A stretch of 64,000 nucleotides of DNA from NCBI RefSeq assembly GCF_002097715.1, contig NZ_CP020737.1, positions 1 through 64,000 of the forward strand, given 5' to 3'. The translations under genes and the position numbers were made by a program. Below, piece after piece: positions 55,733 through 64,000 of this stretch; position 1 is the stretch's first letter; the number at the start of each line of letters is the position of its first letter. Under the pieces are notes generated by a model, which was not told the DNA's origin, did not search any database, and saw only the letters and a program-made list of their open reading frames with translations. The DNA is from Burkholderia ubonensis subsp. mesacidophila. GTDB lineage: Bacteria; Pseudomonadota; Gammaproteobacteria; Burkholderiales; Burkholderiaceae.

Positions 55733-56656
55733 ATGGAGTTGCGCGCACTGCGGTATTTCGTCGAGGTGGTCCGCCAGCAGAGCTTCACCGCGGCGGCCGA
55801 CAAGCTGTTCGTGACCCAGCCGACCATCAGCAAGATGGTGAAGGCGCTCGAGGACGAGATCGGCTCGCCGCTGCTGCTGCGCGACGGCCGGCAGATGGTG
55901 CTCACCGACGCCGGGCGGATCGTGTTCCAGCGCGGCCAGGACGTGCTCGCCGCGCAGGCGCAGCTGCAGTCGGAGCTGAACGACCTCGGCACGCTCGGCC
56001 GCGGCGAGCTGACGATCGGCATCCCGCCGCTCGGCGGGTCGCTGTTCACGCCGATCATCGCCGCGTACAAGCAGCGCTACCCGAACATCGAGCTGAAGCT
56101 GTTCGAGCAGGGCGCGCGGATGATCGAGGCCGCGCTGGTGGCGGGCGAGCTGGAGCTGGGCGGGCTGCTGGAGCCGGTCGATCCGGAGATGTTCGACCGG
56201 CTGCCGATGGTGCGCGCGCCGCTGTGGCTCGTCGCGCCGCGCGAGTCGCGCTGGGAGGAGCATCCGGCGGTGCCGCTCGCCGACCTCGCGCGCGAATCGT
56301 TCGTGTTCTACGCGGAAAGCCTCGCGCTGCACGACGCGGTGCTCGACGCGTGCCGGCAGGTCGGCTTCACGCCGTCGATCGTGAGCCGCAGCGGGCATTG
56401 GGATTTCATGGCCGCGCTCGTGCACGCGGGGGTCGGCATCGCGCTGCTGCCGGAGCCTTACTGCCGGCGGCTCGACCCCGACCAGTTCACGTGCCGGCCG
56501 ATCGTCGAGCCGGAGATCACCTGGGCGATCGCGCTCGGCTGGCTGAAGAAGGGCTATCTGTCGCATGCGGCGCGCGCGTGGCTCGAGGTCGCGCGCGCGA
56601 CGCTGCCGGGCGTGCCGGGCGACGATCTCGCGTTCGGCGGGTTGCAGGCGCGGTGA
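55733..56656 (+). CDS. LysR-family regulator (CidR-like)
   Basis: This 307-residue LysR-type regulator has an N-terminal helix-turn-helix (MELRALRYFVEVVRQQSFT, ADKLFVTQPTISKMVKALE) and a substrate-binding-like effector domain. GGGGAGG precedes the ATG. It is divergent from lrgA-lrgB, the standard position of CidR, which activates its neighbours in response to weak acids or overflow metabolism. Target assignment is by position. Confidence 0.9.
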   Translation: MELRALRYFVEVVRQQSFTAAADKLFVTQPTISKMVKALEDEIGSPLLLRDGRQMVLTDAGRIVFQRGQDVLAAQAQLQSELNDLGTLGRGELTIGIPPLGGSLFTPIIAAYKQRYPNIELKLFEQGARMIEAALVAGELELGGLLEPVDPEMFDRLPMVRAPLWLVAPRESRWEEHPAVPLADLARESFVFYAESLALHDAVLDACRQVGFTPSIVSRSGHWDFMAALVHAGVGIALLPEPYCRRLDPDQFTCRPIVEPEITWAIALGWLKKGYLSHAARAWLEVARATLPGVPGDDLAFGGLQAR

Positions 56657-56681
56657 GGGGAGGCCCCTGCGCGACGCGCGG

Positions 56682-57068
56682 TCAGACGTGCCGGATGGGG
56701 CCCGGATACTGGGCCACGGTGCGGTCGTGTGTCACCAGCGTGATCCCTTCCGAAATCGCTTGCGCAACCAGAAGGCGGTCGAACGGGTCGCGATGGATCG
56801 GCGGCAACTGCTCGACCGCGAGCGCGTGCGCGCTCGTGATCGGCAGTTCCACGTAGCCGACGTCGAGCAGATTGCGGCGGAGCACGTTCGCGTCGACCTG
56901 GAAATCGTCGCGCTCCAGTCCGCGCTTGATGACGATCTCCCAGATGCTCGCGACGCTGAAGAGCGGCGTGCAGGCGGGGTCTTCGATGAGCGCGCGGGCG
57001 CGCTCCGGCAGCTCGGCCGCGCCGGCCGCCGCCCAGAGGAGCAGGTGGGTGTCGAGCAGCAGCTTCAC
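56682..57068 (-). CDS. VapC-like PIN-domain toxin
   Basis: This 128-residue PIN-domain ribonuclease has the acidic catalytic set: Asp6 (LLLDTHLLLW), Glu44 (SIWEIVIK), Asp94/Asp97 (HRDPFDRLL) and Asp115 (THDRTV). The subgroup is Sll0205-like. It is expected to cleave RNA unless bound by the antitoxin encoded immediately upstream, with which it overlaps by ATGA. Confidence 0.93.
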   Translation of the reverse strand: MKLLLDTHLLLWAAAGAAELPERARALIEDPACTPLFSVASIWEIVIKRGLERDDFQVDANVLRRNLLDVGYVELPITSAHALAVEQLPPIHRDPFDRLLVAQAISEGITLVTHDRTVAQYPGPIRHV

Positions 57069-57313
57069 GCGTCACCCTCGAACAGCTTGCGAATCTCGTC
57101 GCCGCCCATCGAGTCGAAATCGTCTGGGATGCGGATCTGCCCCTTCATGAAGCCGATCCGGCTCAGCGGAGCAAGCTCCGGTGTATCGATCGGCACGACC
57201 TTGACGAGCGGCTTGCCGGCTTTCGCGATCACGAACGGTTCGCCGGCGTGAACGGCTTCGTCGATCAGCCGCGACAGGTTCGTCTTAGCGTCATGCATGT
57301 TGTAGGTCTGCAT
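57065..57313 (-). CDS. Phd/YefM-type antitoxin
   Basis: This 82-residue antitoxin has the Phd/YefM DNA-binding N-terminus (HDAKTNLSRLIDEA, GEPFVIAKAGKPLVKVVPI) and a C-terminal tail that should wrap the toxin. The ATG at 57313 has GGGGG about 8 bp upstream. It is first in a two-gene operon with the PIN toxin and lies next to a palindrome likely to be its operator. Confidence 0.93.
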   Translation of the reverse strand: MQTYNMHDAKTNLSRLIDEAVHAGEPFVIAKAGKPLVKVVPIDTPELAPLSRIGFMKGQIRIPDDFDSMGGDEIRKLFEGDA

Positions 57314-57328
57314 CGCATCCCCCAAGTG

Positions 57329-57359
57329 AACTAAGTTCATTCAACGATTGAGCTTAGTT
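57329..57359. promoter_or_regulatory. Palindromic operator of the toxin-antitoxin operon
   Basis: AACTAAG (57329-57335) and CTTAGTT (57353-57359) form a perfect inverted repeat with a 17-bp spacer, 15 bp upstream of the antitoxin start. Antitoxins of this type repress their own promoter by binding such sites. Confidence 0.6.
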
Positions 57360-57431
57360 TATCTTGACAACATGTACAAGGCCGATTTGTCCACGAGGCG
57401 CTGGTCGCGCCCGCGACAGGTCATGCCGACA

Positions 57432-59003
57432 TCAATGCCCCATCGCCGGCCCCGCGCCCTTCCTCGGCTTGGTGATCCAGACGAGCGCCGCAAGCGCGAC
57501 GAACACGCTCGCCGACAGGTAGAAGAAGTCGTTGGTCGCCATCATGAAGCCCTGCTGCGTGACGATCTGGTTGATCTGCGCGCTCGACATCTGGCCCGCG
57601 ATCCCGAGCTGCGACAGCGCGCCCTGGTAGTCGACCGTGCTCTGCGCATAGACGCTCACCGATTCCGACAGCCGCGCGTGGTGGTAGATCGCGTCGTTCT
57701 CCCAGAACGTCGAGCTGGCCGCGGTGCCGATCGCGCCGGACAGCGTGCGCAGGAAGTTCGACAGCCCCGACGCGCTCGCGAGCCGCTCGTCGGGGATGCT
57801 CGACAGCGTGATCGTCGTCATCGGCACGAAGAAGCACGCGACGCCGATCCCCTGCACGAGCCGCGGCAGGATCACGTGGTTGAACGGCACGTCGAGCGTG
57901 AACGTCGAGTTCCAGATCGACACACCGGCGAACACGCAGAACGCGAAGCTCGCGACCATCCGCAGGTCGAGCCGGTGCATGTTGCGGCCGATCAGCGGCG
58001 ACAGCACGAGCGCGAGCAGCCCGACCGGCGCGGTCGCGAGGCCGGCCTTGCCGGCCGTGTAGCCCATCACCGTCTGCAGCCACAGCGGGAAGATCACGAC
58101 CGAGCCGAAGAACGCCATGAAGCCGAACGAGATGATCATCGCGCCGAGCGCGAAGTTGCGGTCCTTGAAGAGCGTGAGGTCGACCACCGGCTCCTTCTCG
58201 GTCGCCTCCCACACCAGCATGAACGCGAGCGACACGACCGCGATCAGCGCGAGCGCCACGATGAACGTCGAGTTGAACCAGTCGCGGTCCTTGCCGAGGT
58301 CGAGCATCATCTGCAGGCACGACACGCCGATCACGAGCAGCGCGAGGCCGACCGCGTCGATCCGCTGCTTCGTCGTCTTCGTCTCGCGGCCGCGCAGCAG
58401 CACGAACGCGCAGATCGCGGAAAACACGCCGATCGGCAGGTTGATGTAGAAGATCCACGGCCACGTGTAGTTGTCGCTGATCCAGCCGCCCAGCAGCGGG
58501 CCGAAGATCGGCGCGACGATCACCGTCATCGCCCATAGGCCGAGCGCGAGCCCGCGCTTCGCGGGCGGGTAGCTGCGCATCAGGATCGTCTGCGACAGCG
58601 GCACCATCGGCCCCGACACGAGGCCCTGCAGCAGCCGGAACGCGATCAGCGTCTCGAAGTTGTTCGCGAGGCCGCACAGCGCGGACGCGATCGTGAACGC
58701 GAGCACTGACATCGTAAACAGGCGCACCTCGCCGACCCGCCGCGCGAGCCAGCCGGTGAGCGGCACCGCGATCGCGGACGCGACCGAGTACGACGAGATC
58801 ACCCACGTGCCTTCGCTCGTCGCGACGCCGAGGCTGCCCGAGATCGTCGGCACCGCGACGTTCGCGATCGACGTGTCGAGCACTTCCATGAAGGTGCCGA
58901 GCGCGAGCCCGACGGTGAGCAGCGCGAGGGCGCCGCCGGACAGCGGCGCCGGTTCGGCGGCGGGGGACGCGGGCGAGCCCGCGGGGGCCGTGGTGGCGGA
59001 CAT
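57432..59003 (-). CDS. DHA2-family drug/proton antiporter (EmrB/QacA type)
   Basis: This 523-residue 14-helix major facilitator has motif D1 (LDTSIANVAVPTISGSLG), the loop motif WLARRVGEVRLF and motif C (GPLLGGWISDNYTWPWIFYI). EmrB proteins usually work with a periplasmic adaptor (EmrA/HlyD) and an outer-membrane channel. No adaptor gene is adjacent; a channel gene lies at 60376 on the other strand. The upstream MarR-type regulator gene (59191) is on the same strand, and an inverted repeat stands before this gene. Confidence 0.92.
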   Translation of the reverse strand: MSATTAPAGSPASPAAEPAPLSGGALALLTVGLALGTFMEVLDTSIANVAVPTISGSLGVATSEGTWVISSYSVASAIAVPLTGWLARRVGEVRLFTMSVLAFTIASALCGLANNFETLIAFRLLQGLVSGPMVPLSQTILMRSYPPAKRGLALGLWAMTVIVAPIFGPLLGGWISDNYTWPWIFYINLPIGVFSAICAFVLLRGRETKTTKQRIDAVGLALLVIGVSCLQMMLDLGKDRDWFNSTFIVALALIAVVSLAFMLVWEATEKEPVVDLTLFKDRNFALGAMIISFGFMAFFGSVVIFPLWLQTVMGYTAGKAGLATAPVGLLALVLSPLIGRNMHRLDLRMVASFAFCVFAGVSIWNSTFTLDVPFNHVILPRLVQGIGVACFFVPMTTITLSSIPDERLASASGLSNFLRTLSGAIGTAASSTFWENDAIYHHARLSESVSVYAQSTVDYQGALSQLGIAGQMSSAQINQIVTQQGFMMATNDFFYLSASVFVALAALVWITKPRKGAGPAMGH

Positions 59004-59149
59004 CGGAATCTCCTAGGTGCGGCGCGCACAAAGTGCACGACGGGCGTACACGGCTGGCCGGATCGCAATGCGGCACGAACCGGCTGGGGGCGGGGGGAAG
59101 TACGTGGAGCGGAGCGTGTGACGCGTCATCTTCTGCCCAGACAGATAAA

Positions 59150-59163
59150 TAAGCGGATGCTTA
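59150..59163. promoter_or_regulatory. Inverted repeat upstream of the drug exporter gene
   Basis: TAAGC-GGAT-GCTTA is a perfect short palindrome within an AT-rich segment (AGATAAATAAGCGGATGCTT) between the MarR-type gene and the exporter. It is a likely MarR operator. Confidence 0.45.
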
Positions 59164-59190
59164 ACCCAAATATCGACGCCTCGTGCGGCA

Positions 59191-59679
59191 TCAGCAGTCC
59201 GGCGAGCCGGACGAATCACACCCGAGGGTGCCGGGGCCGTTCGCGATGAAGCGCTGCAACAGGCCCGTGAGCGTCGCGAGCTCGTCGGCCGAGAAGCCGG
59301 CGAGCTGCGCGTTCAGCGCGGTCGCGATCAGCGACGGCAGCGCGCGGGCGGCGTCGGCGCCGCGTTCGGTCAGCGTCAGCTCGATCACGCGGCGGTCCTG
59401 CTCGCTGCGCGCCCGCTCGATGAAGCCCTTGCGCTCGAGCCGGTCGAGCATCCGCGTCATCGAGCCGCTGTCGTACGCCATCTTGCGCGACAGCTCGAAC
59501 GGCGTGCGCACGTACCCGCGCGACAGCAGCAGGATCACGCCGACCTGCTGCGCGGTCAGGTCGAGCGGCTCCAGCGCGCGGTCCATCCGCTCGATGAGCG
59601 CCTGACGCGCCTTCGTCAGGTAATAGCCGAGGCTCGATTCCAGCTCGATGCCGTCAGGATCGTAGAGGCCGCCGTTCAT
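59191..59679 (-). CDS. MarR-family transcriptional regulator
   Basis: This 162-residue MarR-type regulator has the winged helix (LTAQQVGVILLLSRGYVRTPF, GSMTRMLDRLERKGFIERAR, DRRVIELTLTERG). It probably represses the adjacent exporter and itself, relieved by small phenolic ligands. The ATG at 59679 is chosen; a TTG at 59700 is an alternative. A long inverted repeat lies 60-100 bp upstream. Confidence 0.9.
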   Translation of the reverse strand: MNGGLYDPDGIELESSLGYYLTKARQALIERMDRALEPLDLTAQQVGVILLLSRGYVRTPFELSRKMAYDSGSMTRMLDRLERKGFIERARSEQDRRVIELTLTERGADAARALPSLIATALNAQLAGFSADELATLTGLLQRFIANGPGTLGCDSSGSPDC

Positions 59680-59737
59680 TCTCGATTGCGCGCGCAGCAA
59701 TAGTGCTTTGTCGGAAAAACGCGACCAGTATCTTGAA

Positions 59738-59776
59738 AATTGGTTGCCCAGTCAATATTATTTCAGGCAACCAGTT
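59738..59776. promoter_or_regulatory. Inverted repeat upstream of the MarR-type gene
   Basis: AATTGGTTGCC (59738-59748) and GGCAACCAGTT (59766-59776) match as an inverted repeat at 10 of 11 positions, with a 17-bp AT-rich centre containing CAATATTATTTC. It is a likely autoregulatory MarR binding site. Confidence 0.6.
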
Positions 59777-59846
59777 ACGACGTGCATGTTGCACTGCCGG
59801 AGACGATGTTCTGACCTGCCTTGCCCGCGCTGCGGGCGCCCCGAGG

Positions 59847-60134
59847 ATGTTCGCGATGCTGTTCCTGAAAAATACCGCCGGCGCGCTGCGCCGCACCCTG
59901 ACCGATACCGCTCACCATGTGTTCTCCGGGCCGCACCGCGGCTGGAAGCTCGCGCTGTACGTCGCGATGCTGGTGTTGCCGGGCGGCTCGCTCGCGGCGC
60001 TCGGGTTCGCATGGTTCGATCATCGCCGGCAGCGCAACGCGAAGGGCGCGCGCCACGGCGAACGCAAGGCGGCGGCGGCCACGGAGCCGTCGTCATGGCG
60101 CGCGGCCGCCATCGAACCCGCACGCTGCCACTGA
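59847..60134 (+). CDS. Small membrane protein of unknown function
   Basis: This protein of about 95 residues has one clear membrane segment (LALYVAMLVLPGGSLAALGFAWF, split here for length at about residues 36-58) and a basic C-terminal tail (DHRRQRNAKGARHGERK). The frame is open further upstream, but the ATG at 59847, or the one at 59856 with GAGG 10 bp upstream, is more plausible. It diverges from the MarR gene. Function unknown. Confidence 0.5.
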   Translation: MFAMLFLKNTAGALRRTLTDTAHHVFSGPHRGWKLALYVAMLVLPGGSLAALGFAWFDHRRQRNAKGARHGERKAAAATEPSSWRAAAIEPARCH

Positions 60135-60375
60135 CTGACCCCGGCACCCGCCGGCGATCGGCGCGCCCCGCGTGCGCCATCCGCCGCAAGCGATCCGTAA
60201 TGCCCGGTAAACCGGCCTGCCGCGCCGGTAACACATTCCCGCCGTCGCGCGCCTTACCCTAACGGCTGCGCAGCTTTCCCGCCGTCAGTTACCATTTGTC
60301 CGCCCGCGGCATACCCGCCGCATCGCGCGCCCGCGTGCCCGTGCACCGGGCCTCGCCCAGACAGGAATCACACGC

Positions 60376-61905
60376 ATGCCGTACGTCCCATCCCCGCGCG
60401 CCCGTCGCCCGCTCGCCGCGGCCGTCGCCTTCGCGACCGCCGTGCTGCTTGCCGGCTGCGCCGTCGGGCCCGACTATCACCGCCCCGACGCGCCGATGCC
60501 CGCCGCGTTCAAGGAAGCGCCCGCCGGCTGGAAGGTCGCGCAGCCGGCCGACGGCGCCGACCGCGGCGCGTGGTGGAGTGTCTACGGCGATCCGCAACTC
60601 GACGCGCTGATCGGCAAGCTCAACGCGTCGAACCAGACCATCGCGCAATCGGCGGCCGCGTACCGGCAGGCGCGCGCGCTCGTCACCGAGGCGCGCGCCG
60701 CGTATTTCCCGACTGTCGGGCTCACCGCGTCGGGCTCGCGCGCCCGCACGCCGCGCGCGTCGGCGTCGTCGTCGAGCTTCGGCGGCGGCAGCTCCGGATC
60801 GATCAGCAACAGCTACAGCGTCGGCCTCGACGCGTCGTGGGAGCCCGACCTGTGGGGCAAGGTGAGCCGCACGGTCGGCGCGCAGCGCGCGGGCGAAGCC
60901 GCGGCCGCCGCCGATCTGGCGAACGCGCGGCTGTCGCAGCAGGCGACACTTGCGCAGACCTACTTCCAGCTGCGCACCGCCGACGCGCTGCAGATGCTGC
61001 TCGACGACACCGTCGCGTCGTACGCACGCTCGCTGCAGCTCACGGAGAACCGGTACGCGCAGGGCGTCGCCGCGCGCGCGGACGTGATCCAGGCGCAAAC
61101 GCAGCTGCAGAGCGCGCAGGCGGCCGCGATCGACAACGGCGTCGCGCGCGCGCAGTTCGAGCACGCGATTGCGACGCTGATCGGCGAACCGGCGTCGACA
61201 TTCTCGCTGCCGCCGCTGCCGCTCGCCGCCGAGCCGCCTGTCACGCCGGTCGGCGTGCCGTCGGCGCTGCTCGAGCGGCGGCCCGACATCGCGGCGGCCG
61301 AACGCCGCGCGGCCGCGGCCAACGAGCAGATCGGCGTCGCGATCTCGGCGTTCTTCCCGACGCTGACGCTGTCGGCGCAGGGCGGCGTGCAAAGCTCGGT
61401 GTGGTCGAACCTGTTCACGCTGCCGGCGCGCTTCTGGACGGTCGGCCCGCAGCTCGCGGCGACGCTGTTCGACGCGGGCCTGCGCGCCGCGCAGACCGAG
61501 GCCGCGCGCGCGACCTACGACCAGGACGTCGCCGCGTACCGGCTCTCGGTCCTCTCCGCGTTCCAGGACGTCGAGGACAACCTGGCGTCGCAGCGCATCC
61601 TCGCGCAGGAAATCGACGTGCAGCGGCAGGCGGTCGACAGCGCGGAACATGCGCTCGCGATCGTGACGAACCAGTACAAGGCCGGCACGGTCGGCTACCT
61701 GAACGTGCTGACCGCGCAGACGACCGCGTTCACCGCGCACCAGAAGCTCGCGACGATCGCGGGGCAGCGGATGGTGTCGTCGGTCGGCCTCGTGAAGGCG
61801 CTCGGCGGCGGCTGGGACGTGTCGCAGATCGCGCGCGAGACGGGCAGCGTGGCCGCGCCCGCGCCGGCCAGCGGCGCGGCGGCCGCACCGATCGCGCAGA
61901 AGTAA
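60376..61905 (+). CDS. Efflux outer-membrane lipoprotein (NodT/OprM family)
   Basis: This 509-residue outer-membrane channel of the TolC-like NodT family has lipobox LLAGC (Cys28), GPDYHRPDAPMP at the mature start, and the repeated coiled-coil/barrel halves (SVGLDASWEPDLWGKV; LLERRPDIAAAERRAAAANE). It is the outer component of tripartite drug pumps. No adaptor or pump gene is in the same operon; the DHA2 exporter 1.4 kb away on the other strand is a possible partner. Confidence 0.93.
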   Translation: MPYVPSPRARRPLAAAVAFATAVLLAGCAVGPDYHRPDAPMPAAFKEAPAGWKVAQPADGADRGAWWSVYGDPQLDALIGKLNASNQTIAQSAAAYRQARALVTEARAAYFPTVGLTASGSRARTPRASASSSSFGGGSSGSISNSYSVGLDASWEPDLWGKVSRTVGAQRAGEAAAAADLANARLSQQATLAQTYFQLRTADALQMLLDDTVASYARSLQLTENRYAQGVAARADVIQAQTQLQSAQAAAIDNGVARAQFEHAIATLIGEPASTFSLPPLPLAAEPPVTPVGVPSALLERRPDIAAAERRAAAANEQIGVAISAFFPTLTLSAQGGVQSSVWSNLFTLPARFWTVGPQLAATLFDAGLRAAQTEAARATYDQDVAAYRLSVLSAFQDVEDNLASQRILAQEIDVQRQAVDSAEHALAIVTNQYKAGTVGYLNVLTAQTTAFTAHQKLATIAGQRMVSSVGLVKALGGGWDVSQIARETGSVAAPAPASGAAAAPIAQK

Positions 61906-61932
61906 CGTTGGAGGTGACGCGCGATGCGCGCG

Positions 61933-62748
61933 TCAGCGCGCCGCGTCGCCGTAGATCAGCGACACCGAGCCGTCGCCGACCGGATGGCCGAGCAGGTTCA
62001 GCAGGCCCGCGAGGTTCGCCAGCTGCTCGGGCGCCGCATGCGCGGTGCCGCGGAACGACCCGCTGCCCGCGCCGAATGCGCCGTGCCCGTCGAGGAACAA
62101 CGGGCCTTTCGTCGTCGCGAGCTCGAGATCCGCGCCCGAACCCTTCGCCTGCAGCACCGCGCGGTACGAGCCGAGCGGCTTCACGCGCGACACACGCGAA
62201 CTCATGTCGTCGATCGTCACCGTCAGCTGGCCGAACGTGTTGCTGCCGATCAGCCGCCAGTCGCTCCAGCCGAGCCGCACGTCGCCCTGCAGGTCGAGCG
62301 TGTTGAACGGCGTGCCGAGCCCCGCCAGCAGCGACGCCGGCACCGCCATCGCGCCCGCGGACAGCACCGCGCCGCGCCACGTCGCGTCGAGCGTGACCGC
62401 CTCGGGCATCGCCTCGGTCTGCCGCATCCGCATCCGCACTCGCCCGGTCAGCAGCGGCCAGAAGCGCGTGGTCCATTCGACCCGCCCCGGCAGCAGCGTC
62501 GCCGCGCTGCGGTCGGCGCCCGGCGCAAGCATCAGCGTGCCCGAGCCGTGCCACAGCGAGCCGTCCGGATCGACGAGATTCACATGGCCGCCCGTCGCGC
62601 GCGCGAATTGCGGCGCGACCCACGCGGCCGGCGCGAGCGCGACCAGCGTGACGGCGGTCGCGACCCCGCCCGCCGCGAGCCACGGCAACGCGGCCCAAAG
62701 CCGCCTCGACCACGGCCTCATCGGCCGACCGCCGCTTGCATCATCCAT
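61933..62748 (-). CDS. gspN: General secretion pathway protein N
   Basis: GspN is an inner-membrane protein of some type II secretion systems. The 271-residue protein has one N-terminal membrane segment (about residues 22-46) and a periplasmic beta-rich domain (LVDPDGSLWHGSGTLMLAPG; FWPLLTGRVRMRM; LDLQGDVRLGWSDW). The ATG may be at 62748 or 62721. It follows gspM by 15 bp, the usual L-M-N order. It is convergent with the efflux channel gene. Confidence 0.9.
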   Translation of the reverse strand: MDDASGGRPMRPWSRRLWAALPWLAAGGVATAVTLVALAPAAWVAPQFARATGGHVNLVDPDGSLWHGSGTLMLAPGADRSAATLLPGRVEWTTRFWPLLTGRVRMRMRQTEAMPEAVTLDATWRGAVLSAGAMAVPASLLAGLGTPFNTLDLQGDVRLGWSDWRLIGSNTFGQLTVTIDDMSSRVSRVKPLGSYRAVLQAKGSGADLELATTKGPLFLDGHGAFGAGSGSFRGTAHAAPEQLANLAGLLNLLGHPVGDGSVSLIYGDAAR

Positions 62749-62763
62749 TGCGTCGTTTCTGCA

Positions 62764-63267
62764 TCATTTCTGCGTCGACGGCTGCATCACGGCCGTCAGG
62801 TCGACCTGGCCGTCGTCCTTCAGCGCGGTGACGTGCGCCTCGCCGACCTGCACCTTGAACTGCTTGCGCGCGTCGTCGAGCCACTGGGTCCACGCCGGGA
62901 ACGATGCGTTCTTCAGCTGGATCTGCACGCCGGTGCCGACCAGCTGGAATTGCCCGCCGGGCATCCCGTGGTCGGACAGCGACGCCGTCAGCGCATCCTT
63001 CAGCGCGGCGCCGGTCGGCGCGACGCCCTGCGCGGCCGCCGTGAGCGAGCGCGCCTCGTTCGCCTGCGCGGTCATCTTCGCGAGCTCCGCGCGCATCGCC
63101 GGCAGCGCGTGCGTGATCCGCGCGCGGCCTTCCTGCGCCGGTGACCACAGCACCGAATAGGCGATCGCGACCGCCAGCACGGTGCCGCCCCAGCCGAGCA
63201 GGTTCTTTTCCCGCGGGGTGCGTTCACCCCAGAATTGCGTGAGGGTCTGGTTCAGTTCAGCCTTCAT
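62764..63267 (-). CDS. gspM: General secretion pathway protein M
   Basis: GspM is a bitopic inner-membrane protein that pairs with GspL in the type II secretion platform. The 167-residue protein has a short cytoplasmic N-terminus (TLTQFWGERTPREKNLL), one membrane segment (about 25-43) and a ferredoxin-like periplasmic domain (FQLVGTGVQIQLKNASFPAW). It overlaps gspL by ATGA and precedes gspN. Confidence 0.94.
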   Translation of the reverse strand: MKAELNQTLTQFWGERTPREKNLLGWGGTVLAVAIAYSVLWSPAQEGRARITHALPAMRAELAKMTAQANEARSLTAAAQGVAPTGAALKDALTASLSDHGMPGGQFQLVGTGVQIQLKNASFPAWTQWLDDARKQFKVQVGEAHVTALKDDGQVDLTAVMQPSTQK

Positions 63268-64000
63268 GAGCGGCTCCGGATCGTCCATTTGCCCGTGCTG
63301 CTGTCGACTTCGCCGGCCAGCCCGTTGCGCGCGAGGCGCTGCGTGAAATCGGGATCGACCGTCACGCCCTGCTTGAAGCCGACGTCGAGCCGACGGTCGT
63401 GATAATCGAGCGACGCGATGCCGTTCAGCGGCAGCGCGCCCATCGAGCGCGACAGCCCGCTCGCCAGCGCGAGGAAATCGTTCGGCGACAGCTCGCCCGC
63501 CGCGAGGCGCAGCTGGTCGAGCTGGCGCTGCATCTGCGCGGGCGGATCGAGCACCGTCGTGGTTTTCGGGAACGCGGACAGCAGCGTCTCGGTGATCTGC
63601 GCCGACAGCGCATCGCGCTCGCGCGACAGCTTCCACCAGTGCACGTTCATCCCGATCACCGCGACGCCGAGCGTCGCCGCGACGAGCGCAGCCGGAATCC
63701 GCAGCCGCTTGAGCGTCGCGCGGTCGAAGCGCCACGGCTGCGACTCGAATTCGAACTGGCACAGATCGAAGCGCTCGGCCAGCGCGCGGCGCGCGAACGT
63801 GTCGAACGGCAGCGGCGCCGCGCCCGGCAGCAACGGCGCGACGTCCGTGCGCTTGACCGACGCGAGCTGCGGTTCCGCGCCCGGCTCGCCGAGCTCGTAC
63901 AGCTCGACCGGGGCGCCGCCCGCGAGCGCGGCGAGCGTGCCGGACGCACGCTGCGCGGGCGCAGCGAACCCTTCGCCCAGCGCGCCGCGCGCGACCGCCA
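63264..64000 (-). CDS. gspL: General secretion pathway protein L (5' end outside window)
   Basis: GspL anchors the secretion ATPase GspE to the inner membrane. The C-terminal 245 or so residues are in the window; the reading frame stays open to base 64000, so the cytoplasmic actin-like N-terminal part is missing. Visible are the end of the cytoplasmic domain (CQFEFESQPWRFDRATLKRL), one membrane segment (about PAALVAATLGVAVIGMNVH) and the periplasmic ferredoxin-like domain. It overlaps gspM by 4 bp. Confidence 0.92.
   Translation of the reverse strand, partial: AVARGALGEGFAAPAQRASGTLAALAGGAPVELYELGEPGAEPQLASVKRTDVAPLLPGAAPLPFDTFARRALAERFDLCQFEFESQPWRFDRATLKRLRIPAALVAATLGVAVIGMNVHWWKLSRERDALSAQITETLLSAFPKTTTVLDPPAQMQRQLDQLRLAAGELSPNDFLALASGLSRSMGALPLNGIASLDYHDRRLDVGFKQGVTVDPDFTQRLARNGLAGEVDSSTGKWTIRSRS

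Overview
The window is high-GC beta-proteobacterial DNA, almost certainly the origin-proximal part of chromosome 1 of a Burkholderia (cepacia-complex-like) strain. This rests on the dnaA-dnaN-gyrB order, protein sequences typical of the genus, flagellar and type II secretion genes, a Burkholderia-type porin and strongly GC-rich codon use. It opens inside dnaA and closes inside gspL, so both end genes are partial.

Layout. 1-4966: dnaA (3' part), dnaN and gyrB, all on the plus strand. 4967-12250: an AT-rich accessory island (hand-counted 60-base samples at 7201 and 10441 are 45% and 43% G+C; a flanking sample at 13681 is 83%). The island carries one tightly overlapping five-gene operon: a GNAT-ABC ATPase fusion, a HerA-like ATPase, an unrecognised protein, a RelE-like/phospholipase-D-like nuclease fusion and an ORC-type AAA ATPase. 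It is followed by a SymE-like toxin gene. I do not recognise this operon as a named system; it is the best candidate for an undescribed anti-phage or anti-plasmid system here. 12804-15838: a cytochrome b561/catalase operon diverging from an ECF sigma/anti-sigma pair; both promoters carry the same -35 and -10 elements at the same spacing.

15839-19100: an unusual stretch with small genes (an ankyrin protein and three Cys-motif or hypothetical proteins) embedded in a dispersed array. Seven copies of a two-part element occur: a CACAGCATTTTC-like box followed, always 29-30 bp later, by a DnaA-box-like NTNTCCACA. The stretch ends at perfect DnaA boxes, a GC-rich spacer, three TAG trinucleotides and an AT-rich segment. 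Together with a local change in strand composition this makes 18.84-19.10 kb a candidate replication origin (oriC1), and the array a candidate DnaA-binding or titration region.

19070-36380: a GT87 glycosyltransferase, tRNA-Val, wecB, a gene-poor 1.8 kb gap, glmS, several hypothetical or secreted proteins, a SigJ-type sigma factor with an AhpD-like partner, ergothioneine genes egtB-egtD, an MFS transporter and small envelope proteins including a 53-residue lipoprotein. 36638-41682: a type III restriction-modification pair (mod-res) whose Res lacks the usual catalytic lysine. 42056-48489: a porin, a two-component system and a NitT/TauT-type ABC importer. 48988-54132: a LuxR-type regulator and the flagellar fliLMNOPQR operon. 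54381-57313: lrgAB with a divergent LysR regulator and a VapBC-like toxin-antitoxin pair. 57432-61905: a DHA2 drug exporter, its likely MarR regulator and an outer-membrane efflux channel. 61933-64000: gspN, gspM and gspL (partial) of the general secretion pathway.
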